Source of the DNA: JBIOJM01 sp044450785
GTDB taxonomy: Bacteria; Planctomycetota; Planctomycetia; Isosphaerales; Isosphaeraceae
Assembly (NCBI GenBank): GCA_044450785.1
Contig: JBIOJM010000265.1
Span: 1-14,646, forward strand
Length of the DNA stretch: 14,646 bases
Direction of reading: 5' to 3'
Below, in pieces: positions 1 to 7,656 of this stretch (the stretch's first letter is position 1; the number at the start of each line of letters is the position of its first letter). Made by a program: the position numbers and the translations under genes. The notes under the pieces were generated by a model. The model ran no database searches. It had not been told where the DNA came from and was given only the letters and a program-made list of their open reading frames with translations.

Positions 1-126
1 GTTTCATTGAGATCATCAGCACAAAACCTCCGATAACAGAAGAGTCGCCACACGTAAGTGTGAGTGGCATAGAGAGTTGCTCCGGCGAGCTGATTAACGA
101 AGACCCGGACGCGGCTCAAATCCCGG

Positions 127-158
127 TGACGGCATGACGGTACTGACGGCAATGACGG
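127..158. repeat. Four iterated TGACGG hexamers
   Basis: TGACGG occurs at 127, 135, 144 and 153, spaced 8, 9 and 9 bases apart, all in the same orientation. This could be a degenerate 8-9 base microsatellite or a cluster of binding sites. It lies about 500 bases upstream of the first gene, so a regulatory role is only a guess. Confidence 0.55.
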
Positions 159-311
159 TGCAAAACAGCCTCCGTGTGTACTCTCTTAATCCTCCGTGAG
201 AGCAGGCATCCAGCAAGACGGCCGGACTTCTCCAATCCGCTCGAGCCGCGTCGGCTGCGGACCACGCACATCCCGGTGAGCATTCTCCGGCGAGTGGCAG
301 GTCGAATGATC

Positions 312-367
312 CCCGTAGCCGAAGTCGCCAGACTTCGGGTCGGAACTCTAGCGAGTTCCGCTACGGG
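312..367. repeat. 56-base inverted repeat forming a three-way junction
   Basis: The outer arms CCCGTAGC (312-319) and GCTACGGG (360-367) are perfectly complementary over 8 bases. Between them lie two perfect 7-base-pair hairpins: CGAAGTC-GCCA-GACTTCG (320-337) and GGAACTC-TAGC-GAGTTCC (342-359), separated by GGTC. The whole can fold as a stem carrying two arms with four-base loops, in DNA or RNA. Such regularity is typical of dispersed REP-like elements. It lies about 290 bases upstream of the first gene. Confidence 0.85.
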
Positions 368-453
368 TATGGCATTTTCTGCCGCTCGTCTCCATGACGC
401 CGCGTCGACTCGCCGCCGCCAACGCCGCGCTTTCCACCGCTTAGGTCTTGATC

Positions 454-482
454 TTGAACCAAAAATAAAGCATTGTTAAACA
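454..482 (+). promoter_or_regulatory. Possible promoter in an AT-rich patch
   Basis: TTGAAC (454-459) could serve as a -35 element, with a weak TAAACA (477-482) as -10 after a 17-base spacer. This is one of the few AT-rich patches in the leader. The -10 match is poor, and the resulting leader before the start at 656 would be long. It is offered only as a candidate. Confidence 0.2.
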
Positions 483-655
483 TTGGCAGTGCGTCGGTGC
501 AAGTAACGACGGCGCAGGCCTGCATCGAATGCTCGTTACAATCCCGCCTGCCCGCGGGACCTTTTCGGTGGCACGGGGACTTTGAATACGCTCCCTGTCC
601 GGTCGCCGGGGATGTTGGCGCGGGTACACGAGGTCCTGGCGAAAGGCCCTCCACC

Positions 656-3163
656 ATGCTCGAGCCTGGTTCATTCCTCAAGTGCGACGGCCTAGCGCGA
701 CGGCGGTGGTCGGGAATCCCGGCCCTCGCGGCATGGGTCCTCGTCGCGGGCTTGTTTTCCCAGCACGACGTCCGCGGCGCCGAGGTCGGAAAGGGGGAGA
801 AACCGTCGCTCCGGCTGGAAGTCTATCCGGCCCGGGTCCGTCTGTTCGGACCGGAGGCGGTGCAGCGGCTCGTGGTTCTGGGGGTCGGTGCCGACGGCGC
901 CACGCGCGACCTCACGGCGGAGGCGAAGCTGGAATCTCGCACGCCCGAGCGGGTCAAGGTCGAGCCGGATGGCACGATCCGGCCCGTGGCCGACGGCTCG
1001 GGTGAGCTGGTGGTCCACTATGGGCAGGCTCAGACTCGCGTCCTGGTGGACGTGGCGCGGGCCGCACTACCGCGGGCGATCAGCTTTCGCAACGAGATCA
1101 ACCCCGCGCTGACCAAGCTGGGTTGCAACCAGGGGGCCTGTCACGGTTCGCAGCACGGCAAGGGGGGATTCAAGCTGTCGCTCCTGGGGTTCGAGCCCGA
1201 AACCGATTACACTGCGATCGTCAAGAGCGCCGCGGAACGGCGTGTGACGCCGTTCGCCCCCGAGGAGAGCTTGATCTTGCTCAAGCCCACGCTGGCGGTG
1301 GGGCATGGCGGGGGTAAGCGGATGGAGCCGGACTCGCCGGTCTACAAGCTTCTGATGCTCTGGCTCGAGGCTGGCACGCCCGGTCCGCGCGACGACGACC
1401 CTCGCGTCGTGGGCCTCAAGGTCTATCCCGATCGCAGGCTGATGGAGCCGGGTCAGGAACAGCAGCTTGCTGTTCTTGCCACGTTGAGCGATGGCTCGGA
1501 ACGCGACGTCACGGCTTCCGCCCGGTTCGACACCTTGAATGAGGGCGTGGCGACCGTTCGGCCGGCCGGCCTGGCCAGGACGGTCGGCAGGGGCGAGGCC
1601 AACGTCATGGTCCGCTACCAAGGGCGGGCCGCAATGGCCCGGCTGACCGTTCCCTTCGCGCACGAGAAGGCGTTCGACTTCCCGACCCAGAACTTCATCG
1701 ACGTCCGGGCCGCCGCCAAGTGGCGCGAGCTGGGGCTGGCTCCTTCGCCCCTCTGCTCCGATGCCGAGTTCCTTCGCCGCGCCATGCTCGACGTGATCGG
1801 AACCACGCCGGCGCCCGACGAGGTCGAGGACTTCATGGCCGACGACGATCCCGGCAAGCGGACCAGGCTGGTCGACCGCCTGCTCGATCGCGCCGAGTAC
1901 GTCGATTTCTGGACGTTGAAATGGGGCGACGTGCTCCGCGTCAACTCAGAAAAACTCGGCGCCCAGGGGATGCTGGCTTTCAACCTCTGGCTCCGCGAGG
2001 CGTTCCGAGCGAACATGCACGTCGACCGGATGGTTGAGGAGCTCGTGACGGCGCAGGGGTCGATCTTCAGCAACGGGCCGGCCAACTTCTTCCGGATCGC
2101 GAGCAGTCCCGACGACCTCGCCGAAACGACCGCCCAGGTCTTCATGGGTGTTCGCCTCCAGTGCGCCAAGTGCCATCACCACCCGTTCGAGTCTTACGGC
2201 CAGGACGATTACTATGGCCTCGCGGCTTATTTTGCCCGGGTCCGGACCAAGGGGAGCGACGAGTTCGGTCTCTTTGGCGGTGAGCAGGTGGTCTTCGTCG
2301 CCAAGACGGGCGAGGTTTTTCAACCGAGGACCGGCAAGAAGATGGCGCCGCGCCCGCTTGGCGCGGCGCCGGTTGACGACCCGGTCGACCGCCGTCGCGC
2401 GCTGGCGAAATGGCTGACCACCGAGAACCGCCACTGGCTGGCCAAGAACGTGGTCAACCGATACTGGGGCTACTTGATGGGCAAGGGGCTGGTCAACCCG
2501 ATCGACGACCTGCGTGAGACCAACCCGGCCACGAACCCGGAACTGCTCGACGCGCTGGCCGGCTCGTTCGTGGCATCCGGATACGACCTGAAGGCGCTGC
2601 TCCGCTTGATCCTCACCAGCCGTGTCTACCAGTTGAGCGCGCAGGCGACGCTCGACAACCGGCCCGACCAGGCGTTCTTCAGCCACTACACGATCAAGCG
2701 GTTGACGGCTGAGCAACTGCTCGACGGGATCGACGCGGCGACCGGGACCCTCGAGAAGTTCCCTCGCCTCCCCGCCGGCACCCGCGCGATCTCGCTGCCC
2801 GACACCAACTACGCCTCGTTCTTCCTCGACACCTTCGGGCGCCCGTCGCGAGCCATCGCCTGTGAATGCGAACGTTCCAGCGACCCGAACTTGAGCCAGG
2901 CCCTTCACCTGATGAACGGCGATCTTCTGAACCGCAAGCTGTTGCAGACCGGCGGCCGCCTTCCTCGGATGCTCAAGGATCCCAGGCTGACGGACCAGGC
3001 ACTGGTCCGCAGGCTTTATCTGCTCACGTTCAACCGGCCGCCCACAACCGCCGAGACGGCCGAGGCCAGCGCCGTCTTGGCCGAGGCGCCCAGCCGGGCC
3101 GCCGGGGCCCAGGACCTGTTCTGGGCGATGCTCAATTCCAAGGAGTTCTTGTTCAATCACTGA
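656..3163 (+). CDS. Exported DUF1549/DUF1553 protein with c-type haem motifs (PSCyt2/PSD1 family)
   Basis: 835 residues from the ATG at 656. I chose this start because AAAGG (642-646) sits 9 bases upstream and an export signal follows at once (basic RRRW, then a hydrophobic stretch, residues about 17-42). In order: an Ig-like (BIG_2-type) domain (about 50-135); a haem-type CNQGACH motif with Cys157, Cys162 and His163 (CX4CH spacing); a second Ig-like domain (about 250-333); DUF1549 (about 345-551) with a CAKCH motif at 503-507; and DUF1553 (about 576-830). This is a standard planctomycete architecture, also called PSCyt2-PSD1. The biochemical role of the family is not established; haem-dependent envelope electron transfer or polymer breakdown is often assumed. 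It begins a forward cluster with a cytochrome-WD40 and a PPC protein. I see no DUF1501 partner, which often follows such genes. The domain calls are secure; the function is not. Confidence 0.93.
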   Translation: MLEPGSFLKCDGLARRRWSGIPALAAWVLVAGLFSQHDVRGAEVGKGEKPSLRLEVYPARVRLFGPEAVQRLVVLGVGADGATRDLTAEAKLESRTPERVKVEPDGTIRPVADGSGELVVHYGQAQTRVLVDVARAALPRAISFRNEINPALTKLGCNQGACHGSQHGKGGFKLSLLGFEPETDYTAIVKSAAERRVTPFAPEESLILLKPTLAVGHGGGKRMEPDSPVYKLLMLWLEAGTPGPRDDDPRVVGLKVYPDRRLMEPGQEQQLAVLATLSDGSERDVTASARFDTLNEGVATVRPAGLARTVGRGEANVMVRYQGRAAMARLTVPFAHEKAFDFPTQNFIDVRAAAKWRELGLAPSPLCSDAEFLRRAMLDVIGTTPAPDEVEDFMADDDPGKRTRLVDRLLDRAEYVDFWTLKWGDVLRVNSEKLGAQGMLAFNLWLREAFRANMHVDRMVEELVTAQGSIFSNGPANFFRIASSPDDLAETTAQVFMGVRLQCAKCHHHPFESYGQDDYYGLAAYFARVRTKGSDEFGLFGGEQVVFVAKTGEVFQPRTGKKMAPRPLGAAPVDDPVDRRRALAKWLTTENRHWLAKNVVNRYWGYLMGKGLVNPIDDLRETNPATNPELLDALAGSFVASGYDLKALLRLILTSRVYQLSAQATLDNRPDQAFFSHYTIKRLTAEQLLDGIDAATGTLEKFPRLPAGTRAISLPDTNYASFFLDTFGRPSRAIACECERSSDPNLSQALHLMNGDLLNRKLLQTGGRLPRMLKDPRLTDQALVRRLYLLTFNRPPTTAETAEASAVLAEAPSRAAGAQDLFWAMLNSKEFLFNH

Positions 3164-3188
3164 TTGATGTCACCATGAGCCGACGATT

Positions 3189-3220
3189 CCCCCCTATCGG
3201 AGGGGGGATAAGAGGGGGGT
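3189..3220. repeat. C-run/G-run hairpin between the first two genes
   Basis: CCCCCCT (3189-3195) can pair with AGGGGGG at 3201-3207 across a five-base loop, or with a second AGGGGGG at 3213-3219, so two alternative hairpins compete for the same left arm. It lies 26 bases after the first stop codon and about 30 bases before the next start. No T-run follows, so it is not a classical terminator. It could attenuate or stabilise the transcript, or be a copy of a dispersed intergenic repeat. Confidence 0.7.
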
Positions 3221-3250
3221 AGTCCTCAAAGGGAAGGACAGCGGCGACCG

Positions 3251-4948
3251 ATGATGAGGTCGAGGCGGAGTGTGATCGACTGGCCGCAGCGGATCTCGGT
3301 CGCGCTGCTGGCCCTCGGGCTGGGCCCGTGCGCGGCTTTGGTGCGGGGGGATGATTCGTCCGCGCCAACCTACGAGCGCGACATCAAGCCGCTGTTCGCC
3401 CGGCGGTGCACGGCATGCCACAAGGATTCGAAGCGGCACGACCCGGACATTTCGGGCGGGCTGGCGCTGGATTCTCTGGAGGGGATTCTGGCGGGAACGC
3501 CGCGCGAGAAGGTCGTCGTGCCGGGCCGGTCCGGCTCGAGCGAGCTGGTGCGCCGGCTGGCGGAACGCGACGAGGATCGACGGATGCCGTCGCAGGACAA
3601 ACCGCTGCCGGAGCGACAGCAGGAGCTGGTTCGCCGCTGGGTCGACGCCGGCGCGCCGCGGGGCGCCGCCCTCGCATCGGCCGGCGATTCCCGGCCACAC
3701 CGGCTGCGCTGGGTCCGTTCGCTCGAGGTGTTGCTGCCCTCTGACGTCAAGCTCGCGCCGGGCACGTTGAATGCGCCCAAGGGGGGCGCGCTGGCGGTCA
3801 CGCTTCGAGTCGGGCCGCTGCCGCCCGTGACGGCGCTGGCGTTCAATGGCGACAACCGGCTGCTGGCTGTGGGGACGTACGGGCAGGTCGTCCTCTGGGA
3901 CCTCTACGAGGGACGGCCCGCGGGATCGCTCCTGGAAATCCCCGGTCCGGTTCACGCGCTGGCCTTCAGCCGGGACGGACGGCGGCTGGCCGTCGGAGCG
4001 GGCTTGCCGGCCCGTTCCGGGGTCGCGCAGGTTTACACCGTACCCGACGGCACCAAGATCCACGATTTCGCGGGCCATGACGACGTGGTGTCCGCCCTGG
4101 CGTTTCGGCCGGACGGCGCCCAGCTTGCCACGGCCTCCTTCGATCAGACGGTCCGGCTCTGGAACCTCGGCCTCGATCGGCCCGACGGCGTGTTCCGGGG
4201 CCATTCCGACTTCGTCTACGCCGTTGCGTACACCCGCGACGGCCGCGCCCTCTTGACCGGCGGCAAGGACCGAATGATCAAGCGGTTGAGCGCCCGGACA
4301 CTCAAGGAAGAGCACACCTACAGCGAGCACGGCGACGACGTGCTGACCGTGGCCGTCCACCCGGATGGGAAGCGGTTCGTCTCGGCAGGCAACGAGCCCC
4401 AGATCCACTGGTGGAACTTCCAGGCGGACAAGTCGCAGTCGCGGCGCGGCGGGCATTCCGGACCGGTGCAGCAGCTCGCGTTCAGTGGCGACGGCCAGCG
4501 CTTGATCTCGGCCGGCGGCGACCGCACCGTCCGGCTCTGGAATGGAAGAACGGGCGAGCCGATCCGGCAGCTCGCCGGTGCGGGCGAGTGGCAGTACGCG
4601 GTTGCGATCTCGGACGACGGCCGGCTGGCCGCCGCCGGCGGCTGGGACGGACTGGCCCGACTCTGGGACACCGGCAGCGGTCGCCTCCGCGCCACCCTGG
4701 TTCAGCCACCCGGCGCGGCCGGCAGCCCGAGCCCGGGGGTCGAGCCGTCCTCGGCGCCTTGGTTCGCGATCACTCCCGGCGGGTACGTCGCCGGCTCTCT
4801 CGACCTGATCAAGCTGGCAGAATGGCGAGCCGGCGGTGTCAGCCTCCCCGCCCAGGCTGCCCGGACGGCATGCGATCGCCCCGACATCGTGGCGCGAGCC
4901 ATGCGCGGCGAGCCCGTCAGCGTCGTTTCGTTTCCGTCCAAGAAATAG
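3251..4948 (+). CDS. Exported cytochrome c (PSCyt1-type) fused to a WD40 propeller
   Basis: 565 residues. A purine-rich AAGGGAAGGA (3229-3238) lies 12 bases before the ATG at 3251; a second in-frame ATG follows at 3254 and could equally be the start. An export signal occupies about residues 1-33. A PSCyt1-type cytochrome domain follows (about 40-137) with CTACH (Cys53, Cys56, His57) and a probable axial Met112 in RMPSQ. Residues about 193-480 hold seven WD40-like blades, several ending in LW or VRLW and starting with a GH dipeptide, enough for a closed propeller. The C-terminal tail (about 500-565) is not a recognisable domain. Its place between the DUF1549/DUF1553 gene and a PPC gene suggests one transcript and a shared envelope complex, with the propeller as a docking surface. 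Substrate and partners are unknown. Confidence 0.92.
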   Translation: MMRSRRSVIDWPQRISVALLALGLGPCAALVRGDDSSAPTYERDIKPLFARRCTACHKDSKRHDPDISGGLALDSLEGILAGTPREKVVVPGRSGSSELVRRLAERDEDRRMPSQDKPLPERQQELVRRWVDAGAPRGAALASAGDSRPHRLRWVRSLEVLLPSDVKLAPGTLNAPKGGALAVTLRVGPLPPVTALAFNGDNRLLAVGTYGQVVLWDLYEGRPAGSLLEIPGPVHALAFSRDGRRLAVGAGLPARSGVAQVYTVPDGTKIHDFAGHDDVVSALAFRPDGAQLATASFDQTVRLWNLGLDRPDGVFRGHSDFVYAVAYTRDGRALLTGGKDRMIKRLSARTLKEEHTYSEHGDDVLTVAVHPDGKRFVSAGNEPQIHWWNFQADKSQSRRGGHSGPVQQLAFSGDGQRLISAGGDRTVRLWNGRTGEPIRQLAGAGEWQYAVAISDDGRLAAAGGWDGLARLWDTGSGRLRATLVQPPGAAGSPSPGVEPSSAPWFAITPGGYVAGSLDLIKLAEWRAGGVSLPAQAARTACDRPDIVARAMRGEPVSVVSFPSKK

Positions 4949-4958
4949 GAATCGAGCC

Positions 4959-7082
4959 ATGTGCCTCGTTCGCAGTCACGTGAATTGGGTGTTGATCCTG
5001 GCTTTGGCATGGATCGCGCCTGCGGCGGGTCAAGCGCAGACCTCATACCCGATGACGTTGCGGGTCGATCCGATCGCGGTGTCGCGTGGCCGGACGGTCG
5101 AGATCGCGTTCGCCGGCCGTGAGAATTTCAGTGGGGCCTGGGCCTTGCTCTGCGAGGGGCCGGGCCTGCGCGGGGAGGTTTTGGGGGCGGCGACGGTCGA
5201 GCCGCCCAAGGCCAAGGCAAAGGGCGGCGGCGGGCGGCGGCGAGCCACATCCCAGGTTCGAGCCCGGCTGGAGGTCGCGGCCGATGCCCCGCTCGGGCCG
5301 CGCGAGCTGCGAGTCGCCACGCCGCAGGGGGTCTCCAGCGTCGGACTCGTCGTGGTGGTCGACGGACCCGTCGTCCCCGAGGCCGACGACCTGGCCAACG
5401 ACCGTCCGGCATCGGCTCAGAAGCTCACCTTTCCGGCGGTCGTCTCGGGCCGCATCGGCAAGATCGAGGACGTCGACTGGTATTCCTTCGAGATGGCGAA
5501 AGGCCAGCGCGTCGCCTTCGAGGTCTGGGGTAACCGCCTCGAGAACAAGATCCACGACTTGCAGACGCATCTCGACCCGATCCTGAGCCTGCACGACAAG
5601 ACGGGACGAGAGCTGGCGGCGGCGGACAACACTCATTTCGCCGACCCGGTGCTCTCGTACCAGGCGCCGGTGAAGGGTACATACTACCTCCAGGTCCGGG
5701 ATACGACATACTCGGGAAATGCGGACTGGTCCTACGCGCTCGAGTGCGTGTCAGGGCCGGTCACGACCTCGGTGTTTCCCCTGGCGGTGAACCCCGGTAC
5801 GACCGCGAAGCTCGAGCTGTACGGGCCGGGCAACGACCCCACGAAGCCCGTCGCGGTGCCGGTGCCGAAGGACTTGAAGCCGGGCCTGCACTACTTTGCG
5901 TTGTCGGAGGCGCGCGGTGGAACGCTGCCGGTTCCCCTCGTGGTGACCACTCTGCCGGTGCGTCTCGAGCCGGCCGATGCGCCGGCGGCCGGTGAGCCCG
6001 GCCGGAAGCTCGATTTGCCGGTCGCGCTCTGCGGCCGCCTGAGCGAGCGGGGCGACGGCGATGGCTATCGATTCGAGGCGCGGAAAGGCTTGATCTATGC
6101 ATTCGAGGTGGTAGCCCGCCGCGCCGGCTCTGAGTGCGACCCGGTATTGCGGCTCCTGGACGCCAAGGGGTCGACCGTCACGGAAGCGGACGACACGCGG
6201 GGACTCGGCAAGGACTCGCGGATCGAATGGAAAGCACCCGCCGACGGAATCTACGTGATCCAGATCGCCGATCTCCACGACCGGGGGGGTGCGTCGTACG
6301 GTTACGTGCTGCTGGCCGAGGCGGCGGCTCCCGACTTCACGCTCGAGTGCGACCCCGACATGATCAACGTCGGCCCGGCCGGGCGCGTCCCGCTCTTCGT
6401 TCGACTGACGCGGCGCAATGGGTTTGCCGGCGCGGTGACCTTGAGCTGGGACAGCCTGCCCGCGGGCGTTTCGGCGAGCCCGCTTTCGATCGCCCCCTCG
6501 ATGACCGAAGGCGTGATCGTGATCTCGGCGGCCCCGGGTGCAAAGCACGCGGCGGCGCTCGTGTCCCTCAAGGGAACCGGCCAGGGTTCGGCCGGTCCGA
6601 TCGTGCGGCCGGTGACACCCAAGGAAGAGATTTACATGCCCGGCGGCGGCCGCGGCCATTACCTGGTCGACACGCTCGCACTCGCGGTGACCGACCCGTC
6701 CGACATCACGGTCGAGGCCGCCCCGCGAGAGATCGTCCTGGCGCCGGGAGATTCCGCGGCGATCGACGTGACCGTGACCCGCAATCCCCGCTACCAGCAG
6801 GGGGTCAACCTGGCGATCGTCCTGCAGCACCTGGGAGGTGTCCACGGTAATCCGCTGCCACGGGGCGTGACCGTGAGGGAGGCCGGCAGCAAGACCCTGC
6901 TCGGGCCCAAGGAGACCAAGGGGAAGATCATCCTTCAGGCCGGCTCGGCGGCGGCGGCGTGCGACAAAGTCCCGCTGGCCGTGATGGGACACGTGTCGAT
7001 CAACTTCGTGGTCAAGACGGCCTATGCCAGCGAGCCGATCCTGCTCACGGTCCGTCCCAAGGGAGCCGGTTCGCCGCGGTGA
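4959..7082 (+). CDS. Exported protein with two PPC domains and Ig-like folds
   Basis: 707 residues. The frame stays open upstream to 4836 inside the preceding gene, but the ATG at 4959 is preferred: AGGA (4947-4950) is 8 bases upstream, it lies 10 bases after the preceding TAG, and a signal peptide follows (hydrophobic WVLILALAW, cleavage near AAGQAQ). An Ig-like region (about 30-140) carries a lysine/glycine/arginine-rich loop near 85-96. PPC domain 1 spans about 146-262 (DVDWYSFEM, GTYYLQVRD). PPC domain 2 spans about 346-451 (DGDGYRFEA, DGIYVIQIAD). Two further beta-rich segments follow (about 457-539 and 581-697). PPC domains are small beta-sandwich modules usually found at the ends of secreted hydrolases. 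No catalytic domain is visible here, so a binding or scaffold role beside the two haem proteins is likely. Tight spacing argues for co-transcription. Its last codons and stop are duplicated at 8279. Confidence 0.9.
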   Translation: MCLVRSHVNWVLILALAWIAPAAGQAQTSYPMTLRVDPIAVSRGRTVEIAFAGRENFSGAWALLCEGPGLRGEVLGAATVEPPKAKAKGGGGRRRATSQVRARLEVAADAPLGPRELRVATPQGVSSVGLVVVVDGPVVPEADDLANDRPASAQKLTFPAVVSGRIGKIEDVDWYSFEMAKGQRVAFEVWGNRLENKIHDLQTHLDPILSLHDKTGRELAAADNTHFADPVLSYQAPVKGTYYLQVRDTTYSGNADWSYALECVSGPVTTSVFPLAVNPGTTAKLELYGPGNDPTKPVAVPVPKDLKPGLHYFALSEARGGTLPVPLVVTTLPVRLEPADAPAAGEPGRKLDLPVALCGRLSERGDGDGYRFEARKGLIYAFEVVARRAGSECDPVLRLLDAKGSTVTEADDTRGLGKDSRIEWKAPADGIYVIQIADLHDRGGASYGYVLLAEAAAPDFTLECDPDMINVGPAGRVPLFVRLTRRNGFAGAVTLSWDSLPAGVSASPLSIAPSMTEGVIVISAAPGAKHAAALVSLKGTGQGSAGPIVRPVTPKEEIYMPGGGRGHYLVDTLALAVTDPSDITVEAAPREIVLAPGDSAAIDVTVTRNPRYQQGVNLAIVLQHLGGVHGNPLPRGVTVREAGSKTLLGPKETKGKIILQAGSAAAACDKVPLAVMGHVSINFVVKTAYASEPILLTVRPKGAGSPR

Positions 7083-7098
7083 GCCCAGCCTCACGCCC
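7071..7098. repeat. Direct repeat, copy A, at the 3' end of the PPC gene
   Basis: The last three sense codons of the PPC gene, its TGA and the following 16 bases recur at 8279-8305 with a single base missing. The repeat contains a small hairpin, GTGAG (7079-7083) paired with CTCAC (7090-7094), which could act as a weak end signal. The two copies bracket about 1.2 kb that includes the lower-GC gene, so they resemble a target-site or attachment-site duplication. Confidence 0.75.
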
Positions 7099-7527
7099 TT
7101 GGAGGGAGGGGTTTTCGTCACCGCCGCGCCCACGACGCGAAACCGGCCCGCATCCTGGCGTGATCTTCCGGCGCGCCACAGGCGGGCAGGATGGCCAGCA
7201 CGAGAGCCGTTGCGCAGCACAACTGGCTCCCTCTCCTTGGGGAGAGGGCTGGGGTGAGGGGCGGATTGCACCAGCAGCGCTGCTCGAATTACTCGCCACG
7301 AGAGACCACGGCCAAAGGGAGAAGCGTGGTGCAGCCGACTGCTCGCTGCCCCTTGTAGAAACGATGCGGATGGGGCGATTCAACTGGGGGAGGCTCTCGG
7401 TGCCGCTCGCCCCGCACCCCAGCCCTCTCCCCGGGAGAGGGAGCCAGAAAAAGTTCATCGGCCGCTGCTGTGCTGTGACGTGGCCTACGGTCCCTCTGCC
7501 CTGGTTAGAAAAACGCCTCCGTGTGCG
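7083..7527. other. Intergenic stretch with REP-like elements, no gene
   Basis: No reading frame here looks like a gene on either strand; the apparent ones run through the inverted REP-like arms and have no recognisable domain. The stretch holds the direct-repeat tail, the inverted pair described separately, and a perfect 12-base palindrome AGCAGCGCTGCT at 7273-7284. Confidence 0.6.
7225..7445. repeat. Inverted pair of REP-like elements (REPIN-like)
   Basis: Two arms of 37-39 bases, at 7225-7263 and 7409-7445, are near-perfect reverse complements, differing at about three positions including one single-base length change. Each arm contains its own hairpin, CCCTCTCC paired with GGAGAGGG (for example 7229-7236 with 7241-7248), followed by CTGGGGTG. 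The arms are separated by about 145 bases of ordinary sequence. Such a paired, inverted layout is typical of REP doublets that a REP-associated transposase can move in trans. None is encoded in this window. Confidence 0.75.
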
Positions 7528-7531
7528 CGCC

Positions 7532-7656
7532 TCACGCCCCCGCCGGCGCGGCCAGCTTCGCCAGCGCCGCCCCGAGGTCCGCGACGATGTCGAGGATTCT
7601 AACCAGGTTGATCGTCGGTAAGAATTCGAGGATGTTAGGACCAACGCCGAAGATCA
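7532..7656 (-). pseudogene. 3' fragment of a STAS gene (copy 1)
   Basis: Bases 7528-7656 match 8294-8422, the 3' end of the intact STAS gene, without gaps and at about 90% identity by eye (roughly 13 differences in 129). Read on the minus strand they encode the end of the domain, FGVGPNILE to LAAPAGA, and stop at the equivalent TGA. Everything upstream of the FGVG position is missing and is replaced by the 3' end of the DUF4365-like gene. This is a remnant. It shares its orientation with the intact copy, so the two form a 129-base direct repeat. Confidence 0.85.

Larger units (their letters stand above)
1..655. other. Intergenic leader with structured repeats, no convincing gene
   Basis: I see no gene I would support in this stretch. 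The forward reading that opens at 174 runs straight through the three-way inverted repeat at 312-367 and has an arginine-rich, low-complexity translation, so I treat it as noise. The stretch holds four TGACGG hexamers (127-158), the structured repeat, and an AT-rich patch around 446-482 that could carry the promoter of the downstream cluster. The frame of the first gene stays open back to 473, but its translation before 656 looks non-coding and the export signal begins only after 656. Confidence 0.6.

Noticed and set aside
162..178. A 16-17 base match (AAAAC-GCCTCCGTGTG) with 7510-7524
   Set aside because: One base is missing in one copy, the flanks share nothing, and a match of this size with a gap allowed is not improbable in 14.6 kb.
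473..655. Upstream extension of the DUF1549/DUF1553 gene by 61 residues
   Set aside because: The extension has no domain or export signal and would bury the signal peptide; the ATG at 656 has its own ribosome site.
1946..3160. Long minus-strand open frame antisense to the DUF1549/DUF1553 gene
   Set aside because: It is a GC-rich shadow of a well-supported gene; its translation is arginine/glycine-rich with no domain.
3194..4960. 588-codon minus-strand open frame antisense to the cytochrome-WD40 gene
   Set aside because: It mirrors a clear seven-blade WD40 gene, and third-position GC bias explains the lack of stops.
5751..7271. 506-codon minus-strand open frame antisense to the PPC gene
   Set aside because: No domain, no good start, and full overlap with a strongly supported gene.
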